From contig DJRQ01000052.1 in NCBI GenBank assembly GCA_002440125.1, positions 1 through 6,871 on the forward strand: a stretch of DNA of 6,871 nucleotides, read 5' to 3'. The stretch is from Caryophanales bacterium UBA6356. GTDB lineage: Bacteria > Bacillota_I > Bacilli_A > RFN20 > CAG-826. The position numbers were made by a program, and so were the translations under genes. The notes beneath the pieces are model-generated. The model was not told the origin of the DNA. It worked only from the letters and a program-made list of their open reading frames with translations, and made no database searches. Shown here one piece after another: positions 1 through 5,757 of the stretch (positions within the stretch are counted from its first letter, which is position 1; every line of letters starts with the position of its first letter).

Positions 1-102
1 AGGGAGCTCGCCGACAGCATGTTCCAGGAAGGGACTGTCGGATACGAGAGATTGAAGAACATAGTCGATAAGATAGTCTCAGAGAAGATCAACAACAAAT
101 AA
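1..102 (+). CDS. C-terminal end of an unidentified gene (5' part outside window)
   Basis: An open frame enters from the left edge and runs 33 codons to a TAA at 100-102. The visible tail is charged and helical, ending in KIVSEKINNK, with no motif I can assign to a family. The next gene starts 41 bp downstream with its own strong ribosome site and I see no terminator between, so the two are probably co-transcribed. DUF1016 genes often sit inside type I restriction loci, so this could be the end of an hsd gene, but that is inference from context only. Confidence 0.5.
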   Translation, partial: RELADSMFQEGTVGYERLKNIVDKIVSEKINNK

Positions 103-143
103 CGTGGAGTAATTCCCAAAAGCAATAATAAGGAGGCGCTTGT

Positions 144-1181
144 ATGAACGAGCTGACGGAAAAAGAATACCTCAATTTCATCAATGAGGTGGCGAAGGAC
201 TTCAGGAAGAGCCAGTTGCAGGCAGCCATGAGCGTGAATTCCGAGATGTTAAGATTCTACTTAAGAATCGGCGAAAGGCTCGATGGGCTTCTCCCGAAGA
301 TGAGGTTCAAGACCCATGCCTACGAGAAGATAAGCAGCGATCTGAAGAAGAGAATCCCCGGGGCGCAGTCTTTTAGCCCGACGAATATTCGCTACATGTG
401 GAAATTCTACCGCTTCGAGAAAGATTTGGAAAACCTGCCCCAAGCTGGGGCAAGAATCGCCTTTAGCCTCCCATGGGGGCATCTGAAGGCCATAATCGAC
501 GCCTGCGGAGAGGATCGCGAGAAGGCGGTCTTCTTCATGAAAAAGGCCATCTCCAACGGCTGGTCGAGGGCGGTCCTTTTGAATTTTCTCGACACCGACC
601 TCTATAAAAGGGAAGGCAGGGCAATATCCAATTTCTCTTTGACTTTGCCAAAGCCTGGAAGCGACTTAGCTCAAGAAGCCACCAAGGATCCCTACCAGTT
701 CGACTTCCTCTCGCTTTCCGAGACCTATAGCGAAAAGCAGCTCAAGGATGCCTTAATGGATAATCTCCAAAAGTTCCTTCTCGAACTCGGAACGGGCTTT
801 TCGTTCGTCGGAAGGGAATATCGTCTTCTTGTTGGTAAGACTGAGCAATTCATTGACATGCTCTTTTATAATTTCTCCCTTCATAGATTCGTGGTTATCG
901 AGATGAAGACCAGGGAATTCAAGCCGGAGGACATGGGAAAACTTTCGACCTATGTTGCAGCGGTGGACGGCATTTTAAAGAAAGAGGGCGACGACAAAAC
1001 TATCGGCCTTCTTATCTGCAAGAGCAAGGACAACGTACTGGCTAAATACTCGGCAGGTGTTGTTACCACGCCTATCGGGATCTCCGAATATCATCTTGGA
1101 AACATAATATCCGAAGATATCAAAGACAAGCTCCCTTCTATCGATGAAATCGAAAAGGAATTAGGTAAGGATAATAAATAA
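144..1181 (+). CDS. DUF1016/YhcG-family PDDEXK nuclease domain protein
   Basis: A 345-residue soluble protein of the DUF1016 (YhcG) family. An N-terminal helical domain (about residues 8-155) carries the family's PWGH signature at 110-113 and a GWSR stretch at 139-142. A C-terminal nuclease-like domain (about 180-335) begins with KDPYQFDFL at 181-189. The likely PD-(D/E)xK residues are D238 in FIDML and E253/K255 in VIEMKT, all present, so the fold looks catalytically intact. Length is normal for the family. The start is fixed by TAAGGAGG at 129-136, 7 bp before ATG. Family members commonly lie beside type I restriction genes or other defence genes; their substrate and role are poorly defined, so a defence role is inference. 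Lys and Arg codons are mostly AAG and AGG/AGA, unlike the modules to the right. Confidence 0.88.
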   Translation: MNELTEKEYLNFINEVAKDFRKSQLQAAMSVNSEMLRFYLRIGERLDGLLPKMRFKTHAYEKISSDLKKRIPGAQSFSPTNIRYMWKFYRFEKDLENLPQAGARIAFSLPWGHLKAIIDACGEDREKAVFFMKKAISNGWSRAVLLNFLDTDLYKREGRAISNFSLTLPKPGSDLAQEATKDPYQFDFLSLSETYSEKQLKDALMDNLQKFLLELGTGFSFVGREYRLLVGKTEQFIDMLFYNFSLHRFVVIEMKTREFKPEDMGKLSTYVAAVDGILKKEGDDKTIGLLICKSKDNVLAKYSAGVVTTPIGISEYHLGNIISEDIKDKLPSIDEIEKELGKDNK

Positions 1182-1195
1182 AATCAATCCGCTAA

Positions 1196-1693
1196 CCATT
1201 TAGACAAAGCTTCCATCCTAAAGAAAGAAGGAAAGAGACTAAGAGCAAATTAGACAACATCATGAAGGTGCTGGAAGACGGCGGTGGTGAGTTCATGCGC
1301 TTTAAGCAAAGATACGTGGAGCTGGAAGGGGAGCTGAAGGAGATCGAGATAAAAATTGACAAGGAGATGCTGGTCCGTCCGAATTTCAGCTTGGAGCACA
1401 TTGAGGAGACGTTTTCCTTCTTTGCCGGCTTGGATCTTGAGAATGAGGAAGATCGGCAAAGGCTCGTCGACGTCTTCTTGAATTCGGTCTTCGTCCACAA
1501 CAATGGTGACATCGATATCGTTTTTAACTACATGACGGCCAAAAAGACCATAAAAATCGATGAATTTGGTTCGGCCTTTAAGCTAAGAGGTTCACCAATC
1601 GGTTTATTGCCGAACTTATTCCTTGTTGGAGATTGCTTTGGATTCACGATACATCCTGGTAAGTCCATATTCGTCGGAAATAAGCACGGTTAA
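1196..1693 (+). pseudogene. C-terminal remnant of a large serine recombinase
   Basis: The frame is open from just after a TAA at 1193-1195 to TAA at 1691-1693. It reads as the end of a large serine (resolvase-family) site-specific recombinase: a coiled coil rich in Lys and Glu (about 1226-1370), a helix around HIEETFSFFAGLD, then RLVDVFLNSVFVHNNGDI and IVFNYMTAKKTIKI, the final strand-helix pattern of these enzymes. The catalytic resolvase domain, the recombinase domain and the zinc ribbon are missing; upstream is the unrelated DUF1016 gene. ATG at 1262 falls inside the coiled coil and lacks a ribosome site, so it is probably not a true start. The last 35 or so residues after RGSPIG do not match anything I know and may be read-through into flanking DNA. 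It is probably a non-functional trace of an excised or rearranged integrative element. Confidence 0.75.
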
Positions 1694-1702
1694 GTCATAG
1701 AG

Positions 1703-1726
1703 TCTCAGGGAAGCCTGGGATTTTTT
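1703..1726 (+). terminator. Rho-independent terminator after the recombinase remnant
   Basis: The stem TCTCAGG (1703-1709) pairs with CCTGGGA (1714-1720), with one T-G wobble, across a GAAG tetraloop, and is followed directly by six T residues (1721-1726). It begins 10 bp after the TAA of the recombinase frame, so it probably ended that gene's transcript and now isolates the DUF1016 side from what follows. Confidence 0.75.
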
Positions 1727-1739
1727 GTTGCCTCTATTT

Positions 1740-2060
1740 GCAAGCGTAAAAGATTCGTAAACGTCGTTATTTAACATCCCATACAAAAAAACTCCCCATA
1801 TAGGCGGCAGGCCCATTCCCCGATGGCAGGAAAAAGCAGGATTCAAAGCGATTCGCCTTTGGCTTTTGAAGTAGGGCAGCAGATCGTCCGCAGATTTGCT
1901 TTTTATGTTCTCCAAGGCGTATTTGATGTATCGGTAAGGATCCAGTCCGTTGATGATTGTGGTCCTATTGATCGAGAACAGCTTTTAATCTATTTACCGC
2001 TAAGGATGGGACTTTATTTCATAGAACCATTATTTCTTTGGCTCTTTCTTTCGATGGAGA
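1740..2060 (-). mobile_element. Truncated, decayed IS66-family insertion sequence
   Basis: The reverse strand carries the C-terminal part of an IS66-type transposase (separate entry), and beyond it, at about 1740-1763, the plus strand reads GCAAGCGTAAAAGATTCG. IS66-family ends typically start GTAAGCG, so this is a plausible terminal inverted repeat with one change. The catalytic core and the other end are absent; the right-hand limit near 2060 is only where recognisable similarity stops. No target duplication can be shown because the partner end is missing. Confidence 0.5.
1868..2050 (-). pseudogene. IS66 transposase C-terminal fragment, broken by stops
   Basis: Read on the reverse strand, codons from 1951 down to 1868 give NGLDPYRYIKYALEN followed by IKSKSADDLLPYF, the hallmark C-terminal segment of IS66-family transposases (consensus NGLDPYxYLxYLLE...DLLPW). 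Upstream in the same frame, KLFSINRTTII matches the usual AILYSLIETAKA helix, and W at 2027-2029 followed by FYE corresponds to the GRKNWLF motif. Several in-frame stops (TAA, TAG) lie between these blocks, so the copy is dead by point mutation as well as truncated. The ExK-type catalytic region is not present. Identification rests on conserved motif order recalled from the family. Confidence 0.7.
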
Positions 2061-2362
2061 AATGTAAAATTCCAATCTAAAACAAAAGTAACAAACTGTA
2101 ATATCTATATAGGCTTATGGAAGCCACATATAAGAACCACATTTTGTATAATAATTTTCTTTTTCAACGCATCGCTTTATATCATCGTCAACATTTGGAT
2201 AAACAATTGATATTGTCTTCGATCCGACGAAATTATATCGAGTGAAACCTCCCTTATTTGCTTCTATATCTAGCAAAAAGAAAATTCTTAGCCCTCATGT
2301 GCAAGTAGGGACCAAAAAGTGTAATTCAGCAATAGAATAAGCGATAGCAGCATACATCCAAC
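2061..2362. other. AT-rich stretch without a convincing gene
   Basis: This stretch lies between the IS66 remnant and the promoter of the DUF3990 gene. No RNA gene or clear repeat is visible. On the reverse strand a 59-codon frame free of stops (2294 down to the TAA at 2115-2117) has protein-like composition but no ATG and no ribosome site; it may be the decayed end of a lost gene. Nothing else here is supported. Confidence 0.4.
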
Positions 2363-2391
2363 TTATCAAACTATCATTGCAATGATATAAT
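2363..2391 (+). promoter_or_regulatory. Promoter of the DUF3990/HTH unit
   Basis: A perfect -10 box TATAAT (2386-2391) is preceded by TGA (2383-2385), making an extended -10, with TTATCA (2363-2368) as a fair -35 box at 17 bp spacing. Transcription would start near 2398, giving a leader of about 30 bases that contains AAAGGAGA (2411-2418) before ATG 2428. It overlaps a perfect palindrome, consistent with repression. Confidence 0.7.
2372..2387. promoter_or_regulatory. Palindromic operator candidate TATCATTGCAATGATA
   Basis: A perfect 16-bp palindrome with no mismatch occupies the spacer and the first two bases of the -10 box. A dimeric HTH protein bound here would block RNA polymerase. The natural candidate is the HTH protein encoded second in this transcription unit, since antitoxins usually repress their own promoter; that link is inference. 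Confidence 0.6.
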
Positions 2392-2427
2392 TCTAGTGTA
2401 AGTTAAGAGCAAAGGAGATCGTTACCT

Positions 2428-3126
2428 ATGCCTATCGTTAAATTACTGCATGGCTCAAACCATATTATAAAAGCGCCGGATTATTCACTCGGAAAGCCAC
2501 ATAACGATTACGGACAAGGCTTTTACTGCACCGAAGTCCTTGAAATGGCAAGAGAGTGGGCGTGTAAAGAAAATAAAGATGGTTTCGTAAATGAATATAA
2601 TTTCAATACCGACGGATTAAACGTGTTGAATCTCCTTGACGGAAAACATAACGTATTGAATTGGATCGCATTATTGCTTAAAAACCGTATATTTACTTTG
2701 CAGGATGAAATCGCAATCGACGCGAGAAATTACATAATCGAGCATTATTCTATTGATTTGAATGGCTATGACGTCGTTATAGGGTATCGTGCGGACGATT
2801 CTTACTTTTCGTATGCGCAATCTTTTGTTAGCAACGCTTTGCCGCTAAGAAGCCTTAGCCAAGCCTTAAAGCTCGGTAAACTCGGATCGCAAACCGTGCT
2901 TATCTCCGAACGAGCATTTAAGCAAATAGAATTTGTCAATGCCGAACCTGTGGATAAAGAAGCGTATTACCCTAAATTTTTGTCGAGAGATACAACGGCG
3001 AGAATCACCTATCAGAAAGAGATTAAAAAAAGTCGCTCTTACCGCGATGAAATTTTCGTTATGGATATTTTAAGAGAGGAAATGGAAAATGACGATCCGC
3101 GCATACAACGAATTATACTTGAATGA
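2428..3126 (+). CDS. DUF3990 protein, probable ADP-ribosyltransferase-fold toxin
   Basis: A 232-residue protein with the DUF3990 pattern: an N-terminal strand ending LLHGS (6-10), then DYGQGFYCTE (27-36), a YDVVIGYRADDSY block (114-126), and LGSQTVLIS (152-160). DUF3990 is, to my knowledge, grouped with ADP-ribosyltransferase-like folds, where the His of HGS/HGT and the GxGFY-like strand bind NAD; Q155 sits where the third catalytic position would be expected. The basic, charged C-terminal 40 residues are not part of the domain as I know it. No signal peptide or membrane segment is visible. The start follows AAAGGAGA at 2411-2418. The next gene begins inside this one, so the two are coupled. 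I infer a toxin or anti-phage effector that modifies a target using NAD; activity and target are unknown. Confidence 0.75.
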   Translation: MPIVKLLHGSNHIIKAPDYSLGKPHNDYGQGFYCTEVLEMAREWACKENKDGFVNEYNFNTDGLNVLNLLDGKHNVLNWIALLLKNRIFTLQDEIAIDARNYIIEHYSIDLNGYDVVIGYRADDSYFSYAQSFVSNALPLRSLSQALKLGKLGSQTVLISERAFKQIEFVNAEPVDKEAYYPKFLSRDTTARITYQKEIKKSRSYRDEIFVMDILREEMENDDPRIQRIILE

Positions 3127-3742
3127 CGCTATAAAAAACCTGGCGAATGCTTTTGATTATGCGATGAACGTGTGCAAACTCGAACCTGATTGGTTTGCAA
3201 AACTTTTCGTGCAATCCGACGAATCTAGGCAATTCGAACGCGGAAATCCTGCTGTTATTTCGGGCAAATCGGGCGAAGAACTTGTTAGAGATACTCTAAG
3301 CGAGCTTTACCCAGGAGAAAAATGGCCCGTTCCGACGTTTTCAAAAGGACGCACTCCCGAATATTGGGCGGGTTGGGCTTTGGCACAATATCAATGGGCT
3401 TCGGCTAAACGCTTCAAGGATATTTTTGAACGCATCCCGTTGAGCGAGATCATTGCTATGTATTCCACTTTTCACGAAATGGACATAAGCCGTTTCAACG
3501 AATCGGTGGACAGCCGTTGCAATGGGTTCGTTACAGAAACGAAACTTCGCAAAATTCGCGAAAGCAGGCAAATATCGCAGTCCGAACTTGCGAAACTTTC
3601 GGGAGTTAATCTTCGCTCCATTCAACTTTACGAACAACGCGTAAACGACATAGACAAAGCGCAAGCAAAGACTTTATATAAATTATCCCTTGTGCTTGGT
3701 TGCAACGTTGAAGATTTGCTTGAAAAGCCCGAAACGTTTTAA
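3089..3742 (+). CDS. HTH regulator, likely antitoxin partner of the DUF3990 protein
   Basis: A 217-residue protein. The N-terminal 140 residues are helical and of no named family I can assign, with the conserved-looking blocks ISGKSGEEL (57-65), RTPEYWAGWALAQYQW (88-103) and MYSTFHEMDIS (124-134). The C-terminal XRE/Cro-type HTH (about 152-212) reads LRKIRESRQISQSELAKL, then NLRSIQLYEQ, ending LGCNVEDLLE. Similar proteins commonly follow DUF3990 genes in Clostridia. The ATG at 3089 is preceded by AGAGAGGA (3073-3080) at 8 bp and overlaps the upstream gene by 38 bp in another frame, so both are made from one message in linked amounts. I infer that the N-terminal part binds and restrains the DUF3990 protein and that the HTH represses at the 2372-2387 palindrome. 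Arg is mostly CGC, unlike the DUF1016 gene. Confidence 0.75.
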   Translation: MTIRAYNELYLNDAIKNLANAFDYAMNVCKLEPDWFAKLFVQSDESRQFERGNPAVISGKSGEELVRDTLSELYPGEKWPVPTFSKGRTPEYWAGWALAQYQWASAKRFKDIFERIPLSEIIAMYSTFHEMDISRFNESVDSRCNGFVTETKLRKIRESRQISQSELAKLSGVNLRSIQLYEQRVNDIDKAQAKTLYKLSLVLGCNVEDLLEKPETF

Positions 3743-3763
3743 TACGACATACTTTTCGATTTT

Positions 3764-3792
3764 GCTTTTCGACATTATGGCGTCGGAAAAGC
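3764..3792. repeat. Hairpin-forming inverted repeat after the HTH gene
   Basis: GCTTTTCGAC (3764-3773) pairs with GTCGGAAAAGC (3782-3792), a 10-bp stem with one bulged G and an 8-base loop. It lies 21 bp after the TAA of the HTH gene. It has no following T run in either direction, so it is not a standard terminator, but it could protect the 3' end of the message or slow transcription. CTTTTCGA also occurs as a direct repeat at 3752-3759 and 3765-3772. Confidence 0.45.
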
Positions 3793-3858
3793 CGGCTTCG
3801 CAAAGGGTATAAAGCATCGCCGAGAACTATGAGTTAATCGACATATACGGCACTATTT

Positions 3859-3897
3859 TACTTATTCACTGCTTTTAAGGTTACCAGTGTATAAGTA
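3859..3897. promoter_or_regulatory. Inverted repeat, operator candidate for the DpnII operon
   Basis: TACTTATTCACTG (3859-3871) and CAGTGTATAAGTA (3885-3897) are inverted copies of 13 bp with a single mismatch, separated by 13 bp. A third, looser copy of the right arm, AGTGTTATAA, lies in the same direction at 3917-3926, over the -10 box. The arrangement suggests binding sites for the XRE regulator encoded 54 bp downstream. An RNA hairpin is the alternative reading, but no T run follows. Confidence 0.55.
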
Positions 3898-3898
3898 G

Positions 3899-3927
3899 TC
3901 TTTAAATAATCATAAGAGTGTTATAAA
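3899..3927 (+). promoter_or_regulatory. Promoter of the XRE-DpnII operon (extended -10)
   Basis: TATAAA (3922-3927) preceded by TGT (3919-3921) makes an extended -10 box. At 17 bp spacing the -35 position reads TCTTTA (3899-3904), a poor match, so the promoter may rely on the extended -10 or on an activator bound at the inverted repeat just upstream. Transcription would start near 3934, with AGGAAGG (3941-3947) as ribosome site. Confidence 0.5.
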
Positions 3928-3950
3928 ATATAGCGAAAGAAGGAAGGCAG

Positions 3951-4145
3951 ATGAATTGGCCAAAAATTATTAAAACTATTAGAGACAAACTTTTTTTAAC
4001 GCAGACAGAACTTGCAGAAAAAATAAAGGTTTCGTTCGCTTCGGTTAATAGATGGGAGCAGGGGCATCATGAGCCTACAATGAAAGCAAAAAGAAAATTA
4101 GCTCAAATTTGTCGGGAGGCCGGCATAGATATGGAGACTTTATAG
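3951..4145 (+). CDS. Small XRE-family regulator of the DpnII operon
   Basis: A 64-residue protein that is almost entirely one Cro/CI-type HTH: helices 2 and 3 lie in LTQTELAEKIKVSFASVNRW (16-35), followed by EQGHHEP. It is about the size of restriction-modification controller (C) proteins, though it has no diagnostic C-protein signature I can name. The TAG stop at 4143-4145 is followed immediately by the ATG of the methylase, so translation of the two is coupled and regulator dose tracks methylase dose. The ribosome site is AGGAAGG at 3941-3947. I infer that it controls this operon through the AGTG-ATAA repeats upstream. It could instead be an unrelated DNA-binding protein captured by the operon. 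Confidence is high for the fold, moderate for the role. Confidence 0.8.
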   Translation: MNWPKIIKTIRDKLFLTQTELAEKIKVSFASVNRWEQGHHEPTMKAKRKLAQICREAGIDMETL

Positions 4146-4976
4146 ATGCATCCTTTTGTAAAATGGGCAGGTGGCAAGACGCAACTTTTGAATAGAATAC
4201 GCGAGCTAATGCCAAAAGAGTACAACACTTACTTCGAACCTTTCATTGGTGGCGGCGCATTGCTTTTTAAAGTTGCGCCAAAGAACTTCATCATCAATGA
4301 TTACAATTCGGAACTAATCCAAGCGTATAAATGTTTCACAAATGATGATATTTTCAAAAAACTAGTAGAATGCCTCGATTACCATCAGGAACATCATTCC
4401 GAAGAGCACTACTACGAAATTAGAGAAATGGACAAATCCCCAAACTTCCTTGATCTCCCTATATATGAACGTGCCGCGAGAATGGTTTATCTCAACAAGT
4501 CATGCTTCAACGGGCTTTATAGAGTCAATAGCAAAGGCTTCTTCAACGTCCCTTCCGGGAAGAAGAGGGCAGTGATATGCTATGAGAAAGAGAACTTTGA
4601 GGAAATTCGTAAATTCTTTTCGGATTCGAAACTCAAAATACTAAATGGTGATTTCCAAGATGCCGTGAAGGACGTCCAAAAAGGCGATTTCGTTTACTTC
4701 GATCCTCCATATGACGTCTTGGATGGCAAGGATTCATTCACCTCATATGCGAAAAACCCTTTTGGGAAGGTTGAGCAAAAGAGATTGGCTGACTTATATA
4801 AGACATTGTCCGACAAGGAGGCTTTTGTCATGCTTAGCAACCACAATACGGAGTACATTCGAGAACTGTATAAGGATTTCCATATTCATGTGGTAGAGGC
4901 AAAAAGAATGATAAATTCGAAGGCTTCTGGCAGAGGAAGCGTGGAAGAGGTAATCATCACCAACTATGAAAGCTAA
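4146..4976 (+). CDS. dpnM: DpnM-like GATC N6-adenine methyltransferase (D12/Dam class)
   Basis: This enzyme transfers a methyl group from S-adenosylmethionine to the adenine of GATC in double-stranded DNA, protecting the host from the DpnII endonuclease encoded in the same operon. The 276 residues show the D12 class in order: KWAGGK (6-11), motif I FEPFIGGGAL (30-39), the target-recognition segment NKSCFNGLYRVN (117-128) shared with Dam, and catalytic motif IV DPPY (186-189), then SNHNTEYI. Length matches DpnM (about 284) and Dam (278), and all key residues are present. The ATG follows the regulator's TAG directly; GGAG at 4133-4136 inside the regulator gene serves as ribosome site. The last 11 bp overlap the next gene. 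The GATC specificity is inferred from family and operon partners. Confidence 0.95.
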   Translation: MHPFVKWAGGKTQLLNRIRELMPKEYNTYFEPFIGGGALLFKVAPKNFIINDYNSELIQAYKCFTNDDIFKKLVECLDYHQEHHSEEHYYEIREMDKSPNFLDLPIYERAARMVYLNKSCFNGLYRVNSKGFFNVPSGKKRAVICYEKENFEEIRKFFSDSKLKILNGDFQDAVKDVQKGDFVYFDPPYDVLDGKDSFTSYAKNPFGKVEQKRLADLYKTLSDKEAFVMLSNHNTEYIRELYKDFHIHVVEAKRMINSKASGRGSVEEVIITNYES

Positions 4977-5757
4977 TCTTTATTTCCAAGAAGATGGATT
5001 TACTCTTTATATGGGAGATTCAAATATAATTCTGAAATCTTTCCCGGAGAAATCTGTCGACGTAATCTTTGCCGATCCTCCTTATTTCCTTTCTGGTGGT
5101 GGGATTTCATGCCATTCGGGAAAACAGGTCTCCGTGGACAAGGGGGACTGGGACAAGACGATGACGCCTAAAGAAAAACTTGCTTTTAATAGAAAATGGC
5201 TCAGATCCTGCAGAAGAGTCTTGAATGACAACGGAAGCATCTGGATTAGCGGAACCTTTCATAACATTTACTCCGTGGGTGTGGCCTTAGAGCTGGAGGG
5301 ATATTCCATCATCAATAACATAACGTGGGAAAAGCCCAATCCCGCACCTAACCTTGCCTGTCGATGCTTCACAAATTCAACCGAGACAATAATATGGGCG
5401 AGGAAGATTGATGAGAAGGGAAGAAAAGGGAAACATTATTTTAATTATCCACTTATGAAGGAAATTAATGACGGAAGACAGATGAAGGATGTTTGGTTAT
5501 TGAACCTTCCAAAGAAGTCTGAAAAGGAATTTGGGAAACACCCGACACAAAAGCCTTTGTCGGTGTTAGAAAGAATACTGCTGGCATCCACGAAGGAAGG
5601 CGATTTAGTCCTCGATCCGTTTAACGGAAGTGGGACAACTGGAATAGCGTGTAAATTACTGGGACGTAACTACATCGGAATAGATAAAGATGAAGATTAC
5701 TTAGGATTAACTATCAAGAGATATCAAAAAGCGAAAGGAGGGAAAAATATCATATGA
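4966..5757 (+). CDS. dpnA: DpnA-like second adenine methyltransferase (beta class)
   Basis: A 263-residue N6-adenine methyltransferase of the beta class, in which catalytic motif IV precedes the cofactor motif: FADPPYFLSGGG with DPPY at 37-40, VDKGDWDK (57-64), WEKPNPAPN (121-129), HPTQKP (192-197) and the AdoMet motif DPFNGSGTTG (217-226). This matches pneumococcal DpnA (M2.DpnII, about 268 residues), which methylates GATC in single- as well as double-stranded DNA and so protects unmethylated DNA taken up by transformation. The ATG lies inside the end of dpnM and has only a distant AGAGG (4946-4950), so translation probably depends on ribosomes finishing dpnM. By eye I see no TACGAATA-type competence box before it. 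Its end shares ATGA with the nuclease gene. Confidence 0.94.
   Translation: MKANLYFQEDGFTLYMGDSNIILKSFPEKSVDVIFADPPYFLSGGGISCHSGKQVSVDKGDWDKTMTPKEKLAFNRKWLRSCRRVLNDNGSIWISGTFHNIYSVGVALELEGYSIINNITWEKPNPAPNLACRCFTNSTETIIWARKIDEKGRKGKHYFNYPLMKEINDGRQMKDVWLLNLPKKSEKEFGKHPTQKPLSVLERILLASTKEGDLVLDPFNGSGTTGIACKLLGRNYIGIDKDEDYLGLTIKRYQKAKGGKNII

Noticed and set aside
436..452. Perfect hairpin TGCCCCAAGCTGGGGCA inside the DUF1016 gene
   Set aside because: It lies in the middle of an intact reading frame with normal family spacing and has no T run; probably incidental.
407..595. Reverse-strand frames inside the DUF1016 gene
   Set aside because: They are shadows of a clearly coding forward gene with family motifs.
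1262..1693. A free-standing 143-residue gene starting at ATG 1262
   Set aside because: The ATG is inside a coiled coil whose pattern continues upstream in frame, and no ribosome site precedes it; it is better read as part of a recombinase remnant.
1616..1915. A 99-residue reverse-strand gene, at first sight like an IS1182-type transposase (LYGMLNN)
   Set aside because: The frame continues upstream as IS66 C-terminal motifs; the part after DLLPYF is read-through of IS66 flanking sequence, and no IS1182 motif order is present.
1823..2080. An 85-residue forward frame
   Set aside because: It runs antisense across the IS66 remnant, has no ribosome site and resembles no protein.
3743..3826. Continuation of the HTH protein past its TAA
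   Set aside because: The protein already ends at the usual place after the HTH domain (LGCNVEDLLE plus a few residues), so the open stretch is likely chance.
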